DNA from: an uncultured Prevotella sp.
GTDB lineage: Bacteria > Bacteroidota > Bacteroidia > Bacteroidales > Bacteroidaceae
DNA length: 64,000 nt
Reading direction: 5' to 3'
Assembly (NCBI GenBank): GCA_944319915.1
Contig: CALUEY010000002.1
Span: 1 to 64,000 of the forward strand
The notes under the pieces are model-generated. The model saw only the letters and a program-made list of their open reading frames with translations, ran no database searches and was not told the origin of the DNA. Positions within the stretch are counted from its first letter, which is position 1. Every line of letters starts with the position of its first letter. The position numbers were made by a program, and so were the translations under genes. Below are positions 52,111 through 61,390 of the stretch, in pieces.

Positions 52111-53670
52111 ATGAAAAAATCTACAATATGGGCTATAGCGGTGGTGATGGGCCTCTCGTTCCTGGGCTTGCTCTTCATGCAACTGTCGTACATCGAGGAG
52201 ATGGCGAAGATGAAGAAAGAGCAGTTCGACGAGTCCGTAAACCGAAGCCTGTACCGAGCATCTCGCAACCTTGAGGTGAACGAGACGCTGCGCTACCTCG
52301 AGAAAGACATCAACGAGACAGAGCGGCGGGCGATGAGGCGCGATTCGGCCTCGCGGCGTGGCGGCGGAGGCGATGGCGGGGCGCAGCATCCGCATCCTTA
52401 TGCGGTTGGCGGCAAGGACGGGGCGGTATATTCCTCGTTCCAGCTGAAGACCCTCGCAACCAAGCCTTCGGCCGTGCCAAAGGCCATAATACTGCACTCC
52501 GACAAGAACACAATAAACGAGGCTTCGAAGTCTTTGCAGGAAATTGTGCGCAACAGGTACGTGTACCAGAAGACGTTGCTCGACGAGGTGGTGTACAATA
52601 TACTATATACCGCGAGCGACAGGCCGCTCAAGGAGCGCATCAACTTCCGCCTGCTTGACCAGGACTTGCGCGCCGAACTGCTTAACAACGGCATAAACAT
52701 ACCTTACCATTTCACCGTGTCGACCACCGACGGGCGCGAGGTGTACCGCTGTCCCGACTATACCGACGAGGGCGAGGCATGCACTTACTCGCAGATTTTG
52801 TTCCGCAACGACCCCTCGTCGAAGATGGGCGTGCTGAAGATTCACTTCCCCGACATAGGCAGCTACATCTTCTCAAGCATTCGGTTCATGATTCCGTCGG
52901 TGGTGTTCACCATCGTGCTGCTCATCACTTTCCTCTTTACCATCATCGTGATATTCCGCCAGAAGCGTTACACGGAGATAAAGAACGACTTCATCAACAA
53001 CATGACGCACGAGCTGAAGACACCCATAGCGAGCATATCGCTTGCCTCGCAGATGCTGAGCGACGACAGCGTGGCCAAGAGCCCGGGCATGATGAAGCAC
53101 CTCGGGGGCGTGATCAACGACGAGTCGAAGCGGCTCAGGTTCCTCGTGGAGAAGGTTTTGCAGATGTCGATGTTCGACAAGGAGAAGGCCGTATTCAAGA
53201 AGAAGGAACTCGACCTCAACGAGATGGTGGAGGGCGTGGCCCACTCGTTCACGCTGAGGGTGGAGCACACGGGCGGCAAGATATACACCGACATCGAGGC
53301 GGTTGACTCAAAGATATACGTTGACGAGATGCATTTCCAGAACGTTATCTTCAATCTGATGGACAACGCGGTTAAGTACCGCAACCCCGACAAGCCCCTC
53401 GACATATATCTCAAGACGTGGAACGACGACGAGCACCTGTTCCTTTCCGTGCGCGACACGGGCATGGGAATAAAGAAGGAGAACCTTAAGAAAATCTTCG
53501 AGAAGTTCTACAGGGTGCATACCGGCAACCGCCACGACGCCAAGGGCTTCGGGCTGGGCCTTGCATACGTGAAGAAGATAATCGACTTGCACAAGGGCGA
53601 GATTCGCGTAGACAGCGAATATGGCAAGGGAACCACCTTCGTGATATCCCTGCCTGTGATAAAAGACTGA
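52111..53670 (+). CDS. rprX: Sensor histidine kinase RprX
   Basis: 519 residues; inner-membrane sensor of the RprXY system, known from Bacteroides. TM1 (7-25), a periplasmic sensor of about 230 residues with a Gly/His-rich low-complexity stretch (SRRGGGGDGGAQHPHP, 81-96), TM2 (258-282), then the HisKA phosphoacceptor H300 in NNMTHELKTP and the HATPase core with N box (DNAVKYRN), G1 (RDTGMGI) and G2 (GFGLGLAYVKKI). The N-terminal MKKSTIW is that of RprX proteins, which supports the ATG at 52111 despite the adjoining promoter. The 38-bp gap to rprY indicates one operon. Confidence 0.94.
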   Translation: MKKSTIWAIAVVMGLSFLGLLFMQLSYIEEMAKMKKEQFDESVNRSLYRASRNLEVNETLRYLEKDINETERRAMRRDSASRRGGGGDGGAQHPHPYAVGGKDGAVYSSFQLKTLATKPSAVPKAIILHSDKNTINEASKSLQEIVRNRYVYQKTLLDEVVYNILYTASDRPLKERINFRLLDQDLRAELLNNGINIPYHFTVSTTDGREVYRCPDYTDEGEACTYSQILFRNDPSSKMGVLKIHFPDIGSYIFSSIRFMIPSVVFTIVLLITFLFTIIVIFRQKRYTEIKNDFINNMTHELKTPIASISLASQMLSDDSVAKSPGMMKHLGGVINDESKRLRFLVEKVLQMSMFDKEKAVFKKKELDLNEMVEGVAHSFTLRVEHTGGKIYTDIEAVDSKIYVDEMHFQNVIFNLMDNAVKYRNPDKPLDIYLKTWNDDEHLFLSVRDTGMGIKKENLKKIFEKFYRVHTGNRHDAKGFGLGLAYVKKIIDLHKGEIRVDSEYGKGTTFVISLPVIKD

Positions 53671-53708
53671 CATGACAACAGAATATTAACACATTAAACT
53701 TTACGATT

Positions 53709-54407
53709 ATGGACGAGAACCTGAAAATCCTTCTCTGCGAAGACGACGAGAACCTTGGCATGCTGCTCCGCGAATACCTTGCGGCAAAGGGCTATTCGGC
53801 TGAGCTTTGCCCCGACGGCGAGGCTGGCTACAAGGCTTTCCTGAAGAGCAAGTTCGACATTTGCGTGCTCGATGTGATGATGCCCAAGAAAGACGGCTTC
53901 ACGCTTGCCCAGGAAATCAGAGCCGCCAACGCCGAGATACCTATCATCTTCCTCACCGCCAAGACGCTGAAGGAAGACATCCTCGAGGGTTTCAAGATTG
54001 GGGCCGACGACTATATAACGAAGCCTTTCTCCATGGAAGAGCTCGTGTTCCGCATAGAGGCCATCCTGCGCCGCGTGCGTGGCAAGAAGAACAAGGAGAG
54101 CACTATATACCACATAGGCCGTTTCACCTTCGACACGCAGAAGCAGCTGCTCACCATCGGCGACAAGCAGACGAAGCTCACTACCAAGGAGAACGAGCTG
54201 CTCGCGCTGCTCTGTAGCCACACCAACGAGATACTGCAGCGTGACTTCGCCCTGAAGACCATCTGGATAGACGACAATTACTTCAATGCGCGCTCCATGG
54301 ACGTGTACATCACGAAGCTGCGCAAGCACCTGAAGGACGATGACCAGATTGAAATCATAAACATCCACGGCAAGGGCTACAAGCTCATCGCCCCCGAGGA
54401 GGACTGA
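53709..54407 (+). CDS. rprY: Response regulator RprY
   Basis: 232-residue OmpR-type regulator. The receiver domain (1-120) has the acidic pocket CEDDEN (10-15), phosphoacceptor D55 in CVLDVMMPKKDG, and the conserved Lys in FLTAKT. The winged-helix DNA-binding domain (about 135-230) includes LTTKENELLALLCSHTNEIL and MDVYITKLRKHL. In Bacteroidetes RprY is studied in connection with stress, sodium and membrane functions; targets here are not known. Closed by a strong terminator. Confidence 0.95.
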   Translation: MDENLKILLCEDDENLGMLLREYLAAKGYSAELCPDGEAGYKAFLKSKFDICVLDVMMPKKDGFTLAQEIRAANAEIPIIFLTAKTLKEDILEGFKIGADDYITKPFSMEELVFRIEAILRRVRGKKNKESTIYHIGRFTFDTQKQLLTIGDKQTKLTTKENELLALLCSHTNEILQRDFALKTIWIDDNYFNARSMDVYITKLRKHLKDDDQIEIINIHGKGYKLIAPEED

Positions 54408-54489
54408 TGGCCGGGGCGAGCCCTTTGTGCGGGCCTGCTGCCATGGCCGGAATGGATGGCTTGCCGGCGGGTGCCTGCAAGGCTAAGTG

Positions 54490-54550
54490 ACAAGGCGAAG
54501 CGCCGGAACTGCACTTTGAGGCAGGTTCGGCGCTTCGCCTTGTTTGTGTT
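54490..54550 (+). terminator. rprXY terminator
   Basis: A 23-bp inverted repeat with two mismatches (54490-54512 with 54521-54543), followed by a T-rich tail. Confidence 0.85.
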
Positions 54551-54717
54551 GTGCGCTCGTGGTTGAGGCCTGTCCGGCAGCGGACTGGCCGTAGGCTTGG
54601 CTTTGGCTTTGCCACGGTCGGTAGGAGTCCATCAGTGGGCAGGGGCGCGGAAAGTGGATGGGAAGCCGAAAACAGCCTCCAAAACAAGTGCTTGGCTGAA
54701 GAATGACCGATTTGGGA

Positions 54718-54897
54718 TTAGTAACGGCTTTCGCCCTTTAGCGCTGCCACGTGGCCAACGATGCCGGCGACTATCAGTCCAAGCCCGGCCAGCTGAACCC
54801 AGTTATGGTCGGTCCAGCCCGCGAGCTGGCTCGCCACGAGCGTAAGCGCGCCAAGGGCCACGAGGCCCAGGCCGATGCCCTTCAGATGTCTCTTCAT
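54718..54897 (-). CDS. Small two-segment membrane protein
   Basis: 59 residues from ATG 54897; the longer frame (to 55242) is upstream of a promoter-like TACCTTTG at 54975-54968 and overlaps a repeat array, so it was rejected. Two hydrophobic segments (GLGLVALGALTLVASQLAGW and LAGLGLIVAGIVGHVAALK) are separated by TDHNWVQ. It is a small inner-membrane protein of a kind common in Bacteroidales, and I assign no function. Single gene, divergent from the rpsF operon. Confidence 0.65.
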   Translation of the reverse strand: MKRHLKGIGLGLVALGALTLVASQLAGWTDHNWVQLAGLGLIVAGIVGHVAALKGESRY

Positions 54898-54967
54898 AGT
54901 TTTTATGCGGATGGCTGCACCGTGCCTTAATGGGCGTTTGCCACGGGGCATGGCGGCGTTTGCGATG

Positions 54968-54975
54968 CAAAGGTA
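54968..54975 (-). promoter_or_regulatory. -7 element for the small membrane protein
   Basis: TACCTTTG on the minus strand, 70 bp before the ATG at 54897. No -33 at normal spacing. Confidence 0.45.
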
Positions 54976-55142
54976 ATGCTTTTTTGCCGTAAATGCGCCA
55001 TGGCAAGCGTTTATTTTAGGCAGTTCTGCGTGGCTTGGCGGCCCGGATGTGGCTTGGCGCAATCTTTTTGCTTTGGGCTGTATGCAGTATATTTCCTTAC
55101 AAAAGAGATCCGTGCACTCGCCTCCCGGCGGTCTTGAGTTGC

Positions 55143-55230
55143 AAAACGGCAGGTTTCGGACTGCCAAACAGGTCGTATTGCATGGCCGAACGGTATGTTT
55201 GGCAGTGTAATATGGCTTGTTTTGCAAAGC
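55143..55230 (+). repeat. 22-bp unit array, copy 6 (4 units)
   Basis: Units start at 55143, 55165, 55187 and 55209. CTTACAAAA lies about 45 bp upstream; downstream is CAAGTAGTTGCGCAG, like the other copies. Confidence 0.83.
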
Positions 55231-55410
55231 CTTGAGGGTCAAGTAGTTGCGCAGCGTGGACTGATTTGTGAAAAATTTTTACTGCTCCCGTTGTCTTCTC
55301 GCAGCGAGGCTTGTATGGTGCGCGAGGCCGGATGACGTAAGTTTCTGAAGTGCCACGTGGCCCTAACTAACTTGCGTCCACCTGCATAGGCTTCAAAAAA
55401 GTATCAAAAA

Positions 55411-55442
55411 TTTGGCGGTTTCGGGAAAAAGCAGTACCTTTG
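55411..55442 (+). promoter_or_regulatory. Promoter of the rpsF-rpsR-rplI operon
   Basis: TTTG (55411-55414), 20 bp, TACCTTTG (55435-55442), 44 bp before the rpsF ATG. Confidence 0.85.
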
Positions 55443-55486
55443 CACCGCATTTTGCAAAACAACAAATTAATCAATTTATTTAAAGT

Positions 55487-55831
55487 ATGAATCAATACGA
55501 AACCGTTTTCATTTTGACTCCCGTTTTGTCTGATGAACAGATGAAGGAAACGGTCGCAAAATTCAAGAATCTCCTTACCGACAATGGTGCCGAGATTCTG
55601 AACGAAGAGACCTGGGGCCTGAAGAAGATGGCTTATGCTATCCAGAAGAAATCCACGGGTTTCTATTGCCTGCTGGAGTTCAAGGCAGAGCCTACAATGG
55701 TAAAGACGCTCGAGACGGGCTTCCGCCGCGACGAGAAGGTTATCCGTCACATCACGGTGAAGCTCGACAAGTACGCAGTTGAGTACGCAGAGAAGAGAAG
55801 AAACAAACTGGCTAAAAAAGAGGAGGCTTAA
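55487..55831 (+). CDS. rpsF: Ribosomal protein bS6
   Basis: 114-residue small-subunit protein. Family start [20 protein letters not shown], then [29 protein letters not shown]; the C-terminal Lys/Arg/Glu-rich tail is a normal variation. It binds 16S rRNA with bS18, whose gene starts 4 bp after its stop. First gene of the rpsF-rpsR-rplI operon behind a consensus promoter. Confidence 0.96.
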   Translation: MNQYETVFILTPVLSDEQMKETVAKFKNLLTDNGAEILNEETWGLKKMAYAIQKKSTGFYCLLEFKAEPTMVKTLETGFRRDEKVIRHITVKLDKYAVEYAEKRRNKLAKKEEA

Positions 55832-55835
55832 CGTT

Positions 55836-56102
55836 ATGGCACAAGAATCAGAAATAAGATATTTGACTCCACCTTCAGTGGACACCAAGAAGAAGAAGTA
55901 TTGCCGTTTCAAGAAGAGTGGCATTAAGTATATCGACTACAAGGATCCTGAGTTCCTTAAGAAGTTCCTCAACGAGCAGGGCAAGATTCTGCCCCGCCGC
56001 ATCACTGGCACTTCGCTCAAGTATCAGCGCCGCGTGGCCCAGGCCATCAAGCGTGCCCGCCAGATTGCGTTGCTGCCTTACGTAACAGACTTGATGAAAT
56101 AA
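55836..56102 (+). CDS. rpsR: Ribosomal protein bS18
   Basis: 88 residues from ATG 55836, preceded by AGGAGG (55820-55825), an unusually good Shine-Dalgarno for this genome. Core sequence [20 protein letters not shown] and [18 protein letters not shown] are typical. The longer frame from 55779 overlaps rpsF and was rejected. Partner of bS6 in the small subunit. Confidence 0.96.
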   Translation: MAQESEIRYLTPPSVDTKKKKYCRFKKSGIKYIDYKDPEFLKKFLNEQGKILPRRITGTSLKYQRRVAQAIKRARQIALLPYVTDLMK

Positions 56103-56117
56103 TAAGGAGGAAACAGA

Positions 56118-56651
56118 ATGGAAATAATACTGAAAGAAGATATCATCGGCCTGGGATTCAAGAACGACATCGTGACTGTTAAGTCAGGCTATGGCCGCAA
56201 CTACCTCATCCCAACTGGCAAGGGCGTCATCGCTTCGCCCTCTGCAAGGAAGGTGCTGGCCGAGAACCTCAAGCAGCAGGCCCACAAGCTTGCCGCCCTC
56301 AAGGCTGAGGCAGAGAAGAAGGCCGAGGCCTTGAAGGATGTTGCGCTCACCATCACCGCCAAGGTAAGTGCCACGGGCGTTACCTATGGTTCAGTGAACG
56401 CAGCCCACGTGGCCGAGGAGCTTAAGAAGCTCGGCCACGACATCGACCGCAAGATTATCGTGATGCACGACATCAAGAAGGTGGGCGACTACGTTGCAAC
56501 CATCCACTTCCACAAGGAGGTGGCCGTTGAGGTGCCTGTTAAGGTGGTTGCAGAGAACGCCCCCAAGGAGGAAGCTCCTGTGGCCGAGGCTCCTGCAGAG
56601 GTGGTTGAGGTCGAGGCTCCTGCCCAGGAGGAGGCTCAGGCAGAAGAGTGA
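56118..56651 (+). CDS. rplI: Ribosomal protein bL9 with acidic C-terminal tail
   Basis: 177 residues. The N domain has the classical MEIILKEDIIGLGFKNDIVTVKSGYGRNYLIP pattern (in overlapping short motifs), followed by the long helix and the C domain to about residue 147. The remaining 30 residues are an Ala/Glu/Pro/Val-rich acidic extension (EEAPVAEAPAEVVEVEAPAQ), which E. coli L9 (149 residues) lacks. It is last in the operon and followed by a terminator. Confidence 0.95.
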   Translation: MEIILKEDIIGLGFKNDIVTVKSGYGRNYLIPTGKGVIASPSARKVLAENLKQQAHKLAALKAEAEKKAEALKDVALTITAKVSATGVTYGSVNAAHVAEELKKLGHDIDRKIIVMHDIKKVGDYVATIHFHKEVAVEVPVKVVAENAPKEEAPVAEAPAEVVEVEAPAQEEAQAEE

Positions 56652-56689
56652 TTTATCGCTGTAAACCACATCATATTTATTGCAACAGT

Positions 56690-56726
56690 AATCCCGGACG
56701 GCTCCGCAGCTGCCCGGGATTTTCTT
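56690..56726 (+). terminator. rplI operon terminator
   Basis: Stem AATCCCGGAC (56690-56699) with GCCCGGGATT (56712-56721), one mismatch, then TTTTCTTTT. Confidence 0.82.
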
Positions 56727-56944
56727 TTGCCATGGTTGTTTATGTGCTTTCAGATGCACTTCATCCTGCTGTGTTTGCGGCTTCCTGTATGGCATTCTTT
56801 GCTTTGGCTTAGCTATGTGGGTGGTGAGGATGCTTGTTTGCAGCCGTGCGCGTGGCCGTTGGTGTTTGTGCGTTGCCTTTCCTGGCAGTGAGTCTCATCG
56901 GCATCAATGGGGTATTGCGGTGGGCGCAGGCCACTGGCCGTATG

Positions 56945-56976
56945 CAATAAAAAACCGCCAGACTCGCGTCTGGCGG
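56945..56976 (-). terminator. Terminator of the small lipoprotein gene
   Basis: A perfect 9-bp stem (56968-56976 with 56955-56963), then a T-run on the minus strand (A-run 56948-56954). Confidence 0.85.
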
Positions 56977-57007
56977 TAATTCTCTCACTGTTCGTGATTG
57001 CAACTGA

Positions 57008-57190
57008 TTACTCAGCAACGGTGCTGTCAACAGGAGCAGCAGTGCTGTCAGCAACGGTTGAATCAACAACTGCAGAGTCAACGGTAGCTACAGTGTCAGA
57101 ATCAACGGGTGCAGCCTGGTTTGTCTTGTTACCGCAAGATGCGAAAGAAATAGCTGCAACAGCTACGAACATCAATACCAATTTTTTCAT
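57008..57190 (-). CDS. Small Asp/Ser/Thr/Ala-rich lipoprotein
   Basis: 60 residues from ATG 57190. A lipoprotein signal (MKKLVLMFVAVAAISFASC, Cys at 19) precedes a short mature part built of near-repeats (VDSAVVDSTVADSTAAPVDS). The mature chain is acidic, disordered and suited to a surface or periplasmic tether; no enzymatic domain can be present. Such tiny lipoproteins are abundant in Bacteroidales and of unknown role. It has its own -7 box (TACCTTTG, minus strand, 57249-57242) and terminator. Confidence 0.75.
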   Translation of the reverse strand: MKKLVLMFVAVAAISFASCGNKTNQAAPVDSDTVATVDSAVVDSTVADSTAAPVDSTVAE

Positions 57191-57456
57191 TTTCTTTGCT
57201 TTTTTAGTCTGTAAAACAATCATTTGTTTATTAAAACGATGCAAAGGTATATATTTTTTCGATAGGTTGTTCTTTTTTATGCGACTTTTTTATGCTTCAT
57301 TTTGTAACTTTTGTGCAATTGTCTGATAATCAGTGGATTGTGAAATGTTAAAAATGACATTCCCAAATGTATCCCGTTAAAGCCATCCCTTTTGATGGAT
57401 GTTTGGCAAAAATTGCTTACCTTTGTAGTGGATTAGTTTCTTACATTATATTATAT

Positions 57457-58803
57457 ATGATAGTCACTTCTGCCTTTCAAGGCAAGAAAGCCGCATATTT
57501 CACGCTTGGCTGCAAGCTGAACTTCTCGGAGACTTCCACTTTCGCGCAGATGCTGCACGACTTGGGCGTGAGGACGGCGCATGAGGGGGAACGTGCTGAC
57601 ATCTGCATCGTGAACACTTGCTCAGTCACCGAGGTGGCCGACCATAAATGCCGGCAGGCCATACATCGCATGGTCCGCTCTAATCCAGGTGCTTTTGTCG
57701 TCGTCACCGGCTGTTACGCACAGCTTAACCCCGATGCGGTCAGCGGCATAGAGGGCGTGGACCTCGTGCTCGGCACTGACGAGAAAGCACGGCTCGTGCA
57801 GATTCTTTCAGACTGCTGGGGGGCAAAGGGCGATGCGCCCGACGGCCACCTCCATCGCCATTATTCAGTCAAGACGAAGGATATAAAGTCTTTTGCGCCC
57901 AGTTGCTCGCGCGGCAACCGCACACGCTATTTCCTTAAGGTGCAGGACGGGTGCGACTATTTCTGCACTTACTGCACCATACCATACGCCCGGGGCTTCA
58001 GCAGAAACCCCACGATAGAGTCGCTTGTGGCGCAGGCAGAGGGCGCAGCTTTGGCCGGCGGTAAGGAGATAGTGCTCACGGGGGTGAACATCGGGGACTT
58101 TGGCAAGTCGACGGACGAGGCTTTCATAGACCTCGTAAAGGCTCTCGATGCAGTCCGCGGGGTGGAAAGATACCGCATAAGCAGCCTTGAACCCGACCTT
58201 ATCACCAACGAACTTATAGACTATTGCGCCACCAGCAGGGCGTTCATGCCCCATTTCCACATCCCGTTGCAGAGCGGCAGCGACACCGTTTTGAAGCTCA
58301 TGCACCGCCACTACGGCACGGCGCTCTTCGCCGAAAGGGTGGAAAGGATAAAGCAAACAATGCCCGACGCTTTCATAGGCGTTGATGTCATGGTGGGCAG
58401 CAGGGGCGAAACTTCGGCTTGTTTCGACGAGACATACGCGTTCATCGAGTCGCTCGACGTGTCGCAACTGCACGTTTTCCCTTATTCCGAACGGCCCGGC
58501 ACGGCGGCGCTCCGCATACCCAATGCAGTTGGCGAGGCGGAGAAGAAACGCAGGAGCAAGCTCTTGCTCGACCTTTCTGAGCGCAAGTTCCGCTCGTTTT
58601 ACTCCCGATACATTGGCACCGAGGCCGAAGTGCTCTTCGAGAAAGCCACCCGCGGCAGGGCCATGCACGGCTTTACGCGCAACTACATCCGCGTGGAGCT
58701 GCCGCCGGAGAGCGCAAAGCCGGAGTTCGACAACCAGATAATGAGGGTCAGGCTCGGCGAGTTTAACCACGACAACACCGCATTGAAAGCCACGTTATTA
58801 TAA
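57457..58803 (+). CDS. mtaB: tRNA t6A37 methylthiotransferase MtaB
   Basis: 448 residues from ATG 57457; the 57367 start lies upstream of the -7 box TACCTTTG (57418-57425) and was rejected. It adds a methylthio group to t6A37 of tRNA. The N-terminal UPF0004 domain has three cluster Cys (GCKLNFSE, NTCSVTE, TGCYAQL). The radical SAM cluster is CDYFCTYCTIPYARG near 168-182. The C-terminal region is short, with the TRAM-like end VELPPESAKPEF. The stop overlaps the glycosyltransferase start by one base. Confidence 0.93.
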   Translation: MIVTSAFQGKKAAYFTLGCKLNFSETSTFAQMLHDLGVRTAHEGERADICIVNTCSVTEVADHKCRQAIHRMVRSNPGAFVVVTGCYAQLNPDAVSGIEGVDLVLGTDEKARLVQILSDCWGAKGDAPDGHLHRHYSVKTKDIKSFAPSCSRGNRTRYFLKVQDGCDYFCTYCTIPYARGFSRNPTIESLVAQAEGAALAGGKEIVLTGVNIGDFGKSTDEAFIDLVKALDAVRGVERYRISSLEPDLITNELIDYCATSRAFMPHFHIPLQSGSDTVLKLMHRHYGTALFAERVERIKQTMPDAFIGVDVMVGSRGETSACFDETYAFIESLDVSQLHVFPYSERPGTAALRIPNAVGEAEKKRRSKLLLDLSERKFRSFYSRYIGTEAEVLFEKATRGRAMHGFTRNYIRVELPPESAKPEFDNQIMRVRLGEFNHDNTALKATLL

Positions 58804-59822
58804 TGGACAAGATAGCAATCGTAATCCTCAATTGGAACGGGGCGGCCATGATGCGCCGCTATTTGCCCTCCGTAGCCAAATATTCGTGCGATGAGGCTGC
58901 GCTGTATGTGGCCGACAACGCATCCACCGACGACTCTCTGCAGTTGCTTGATGCCGAGTTCCCCGGTTGCCATGTAATAAAGTTCGACAAGAACTGGGGC
59001 TTCGCCGATGGCTACAACAAGGCTCTGGCCATGATAGAAGCTGAATATTACCTCTTGTTAAACTCCGACATAGAGGTGACGCACCATTGGCTGACGCCTC
59101 TTGTGGAGTTCATGGACGCCCATCCGGAGGCTGCTGCCTGCCAGCCAAAGCTGCTTTCGCTGAACGACAAAGACAGTTTTGAGTATGCGGGAGCCTGCGG
59201 CGGCTTCATCGACAAGTACGGATACCCTTTCTGCAGGGGCCGGATATTCGACACCTTGGAGCCAGACAACGGTCAGTATGACTATAGGACTGAGATATTC
59301 TGGGCCACGGGGGCAGCCATGATGGTGCGGGCTGCCGATTACTGGCGTGCCGGCGGGCTTGACGGACGCTTCTTTGCGCACAACGAAGAGATTGACCTTT
59401 GCTGGCGACTCAGGCTTCTTGGCAGGAAGATATATTGCATACCGGAGAGCGTTGTCTACCATCTTGGTGGCGGAACACTGCCCAAGGGCAATCCCATGAA
59501 GACATTCCTGAACTTCCGCAACAACCTTACCATGCTTTACAAATGCCTGCCTGAGCATGAGCTGTGCCACGTTATGAGGGTGCGGTGGGTGCTCGATTAC
59601 GTGGCAGCTTTTGAGATGTTGCTGCTCAAGCGGAGCCTTGGCGACTTCAAGGCTGTACTGAAGGCGAGGCGAGCCTTTGCTCGGTGGAAGGCCGGCTTTG
59701 CCGAAGACAGGCGGCGCATACAGGCATCGCGCGTGGTCGATGACATTCCCGAACGGAAGCCTTTCATGCTGCTTTGGCAGTATTACGCCAAGGGCAGGAA
59801 GCGTTTTTCCGACTTGCCGTGA
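58803..59822 (+). CDS. Family 2 glycosyltransferase, rhamnosyltransferase-like
   Basis: 339 residues. The N-terminal GT-A domain shows IVILNWNGAAMMRRYLPSV, VADNASTDDSL and LLLNSDIEV (the DxD-type site near 88), then EIFWATGAAMMVRAADYW and FAHNEEIDLCWRLRLLG (the ED-x-DL-x-R type motif). This is the pattern of rhamnosyltransferase/WcaE-like enzymes acting in cell-surface polysaccharide synthesis. It overlaps mtaB by one base, so expression is coupled to a tRNA-modification gene, a common arrangement in this group. The sugar is not known. Confidence 0.9.
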   Translation: MDKIAIVILNWNGAAMMRRYLPSVAKYSCDEAALYVADNASTDDSLQLLDAEFPGCHVIKFDKNWGFADGYNKALAMIEAEYYLLLNSDIEVTHHWLTPLVEFMDAHPEAAACQPKLLSLNDKDSFEYAGACGGFIDKYGYPFCRGRIFDTLEPDNGQYDYRTEIFWATGAAMMVRAADYWRAGGLDGRFFAHNEEIDLCWRLRLLGRKIYCIPESVVYHLGGGTLPKGNPMKTFLNFRNNLTMLYKCLPEHELCHVMRVRWVLDYVAAFEMLLLKRSLGDFKAVLKARRAFARWKAGFAEDRRRIQASRVVDDIPERKPFMLLWQYYAKGRKRFSDLP

Positions 59823-59877
59823 GGCTTTGCGGCGCTGCCGGGCTTGTGTGTCGGCCAGTGCCTTGCTGTGATAGCGC

Positions 59878-59913
59878 AAAAAGCGCCATGGACTGTTGCC
59901 CATGGCGCTTTTT
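59878..59913. terminator. Bidirectional terminator between converging genes
   Basis: A perfect 14-bp stem (59878-59891 with 59900-59913) ending in T-runs on both strands, serving the glycosyltransferase and the DUF4861 gene. Confidence 0.88.
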
Positions 59914-59962
59914 GTGTTTGTATGCCTTGTTGTGGGGATAGGCTGCCGTAGTTGTTCCGCTG

Positions 59963-61189
59963 TCAGTATTTCACAGTCACGGGGTTGCTTATTTCCTCTT
60001 TCCAGGCCTTCAGGTAAGCGAACCACTCCTTGGAGCTGTGGAAGCCAAAATCCTCGTTGTCAGAGCCGAAAGTTATGTTGTAGTGCAGCTCGTCGGTGGC
60101 ATTGCCGATCACATAAGCGTAGTTGTCCTTGTTGGCTGGCAGTTCCTCCACCACATACTTGGCCGGGATGCAGATGCCCAGGCCCACGGTCTCGCGCTTG
60201 TGGCCGGCCGAGTCCTTGGCCGACACGGGCCAGTCGGTGCCCCAGCAGCCGCGCAGCCCTTGCTTGTCGCTCAGCTCAACGGAGTTCTTCACGTTGATGA
60301 TGCCGGTGGCGAAGCGGTAGTCGGCGGCCTGCTTGTTGAACTTTATGTCCACCGAGCAGTCGCGGCGGCCGGCGTAGAGAGTGTAGCGTGTGGTCATGTC
60401 GAGCCTGTCCTTGCCGGCGTTCATGGTGTTCCAGCCCTTGTCCACCACCTCCACGATGGTGCGCAGCGGCCCGCGCGACACGATGCGCAGCATACGCTTG
60501 TCCACGTCCTTGAGCATCTGTGGCTTGCTGCCGTCCCATCCGCGCAGCGTGCCAAGCCCGAGCGTCTCGCCCACCCAGAGCACGTCGTCGCCAAAGCCGG
60601 CGGCCTTCTGCTCCTTGCTGGGGTAGAACTGCGTCTGCTTCAGCTCGAGGCCCTTGCGGTACTTGCCGTAGATGTCCACGGTCTGTCGGTGGTCGAAGTA
60701 TATGCGGTAGGCCACCATGTCGTTCTCGAAAGCCGGGCCGTGGTGGTGGAGCATCCAGTATGGGTTAGTGCCGTTGTCCACGGTGAGGCTGCTTATGTAT
60801 AAGTTCTGCTTGTTGTTGCTCTTCACTTTCTTGTTGGTGAGCAGCATCTCGGCGTACACCTGCGGCGTGTAGCTGCGTGGCGAGCCGCTGTCATCGAGCC
60901 TTACGCTGAACTCCTGCTTGCCTTTCTTGTCTATGTCGGTGATGAAGCACAGCTCGTCGAATGTGCCATCGCCGTCGAGGTCGTCGAGCTGCGAGGGTAT
61001 TTCCTTGCCGTTCAAGGTAACGAGGGCCGACTTTACGCTGATGCCGCAGTCGGCCAGCCTCACCACCACGGGTGTGGCCTTGCGGGCCGTTCCGGTGGTG
61101 TTCTCCACGTTAACGCTGATAGTTTTCTGTGCAGCCGCCGCGGTGAGCACGGCTGCGAGGAATGCCATTGTGACAAGTTTCCTTTTCAT
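59963..61189 (-). CDS. DUF4861 family exported protein
   Basis: 408 residues from ATG 61189; the 61225 start is upstream of the better signal peptide. Signal peptide MKRKLVTMAFLAAVLTAAAAQ. The mature protein matches DUF4861 by eye: DDLDGDGTFDELCFITDI, MLHHHGPAFENDMVAYRIYFDHRQTVDIYGK (in short motifs), GFGDDVLWVGETLGLGTLRGWDG, and a C-terminal TFGSDNEDFGFHSSKEWFAYL. Members occur in polysaccharide utilisation loci, often with pectin or uronic-acid enzymes, and may bind or process sugars, but none is biochemically settled to my knowledge. It stands alone here. Confidence 0.78.
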   Translation of the reverse strand: MKRKLVTMAFLAAVLTAAAAQKTISVNVENTTGTARKATPVVVRLADCGISVKSALVTLNGKEIPSQLDDLDGDGTFDELCFITDIDKKGKQEFSVRLDDSGSPRSYTPQVYAEMLLTNKKVKSNNKQNLYISSLTVDNGTNPYWMLHHHGPAFENDMVAYRIYFDHRQTVDIYGKYRKGLELKQTQFYPSKEQKAAGFGDDVLWVGETLGLGTLRGWDGSKPQMLKDVDKRMLRIVSRGPLRTIVEVVDKGWNTMNAGKDRLDMTTRYTLYAGRRDCSVDIKFNKQAADYRFATGIINVKNSVELSDKQGLRGCWGTDWPVSAKDSAGHKRETVGLGICIPAKYVVEELPANKDNYAYVIGNATDELHYNITFGSDNEDFGFHSSKEWFAYLKAWKEEISNPVTVKY

Positions 61190-61222
61190 GCTGAATTGTT
61201 TTTTTAGATAGTTTCGTCTGCA

Positions 61223-61230
61223 CAAAGTTA
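61223..61230 (-). promoter_or_regulatory. -7 element of the DUF4861 gene
   Basis: TAACTTTG on the minus strand, 34 bp before the ATG at 61189; the nearest TTTG is 14 bp further, off the usual spacing. Confidence 0.45.
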
Positions 61231-61346
61231 CTGAAAATACCTCACAAAATGCCAGCCCAAGTCCTATCAGGCCGCATGGAAGGACTTTTTTTCGCCTATT
61301 TTTGTCTGTTTTAGCTTAATTTTTAGGTTTTTAAAATATTTATTGC

Positions 61347-61354
61347 TATATTTG
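61347..61354 (+). promoter_or_regulatory. -7 element of the GldB-like gene
   Basis: TATATTTG lies 36 bp before the GTG start at 61391. No clear -33. Confidence 0.5.
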
Positions 61355-61390
61355 CAACGTAATTAACGGTATACATCATCCAAGGAACAA

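Noticed and set aside
54898-55242. Longer start for the small membrane protein
   Set aside because: The extra 115 codons run through the 22-bp repeat array and upstream of a -7 box.
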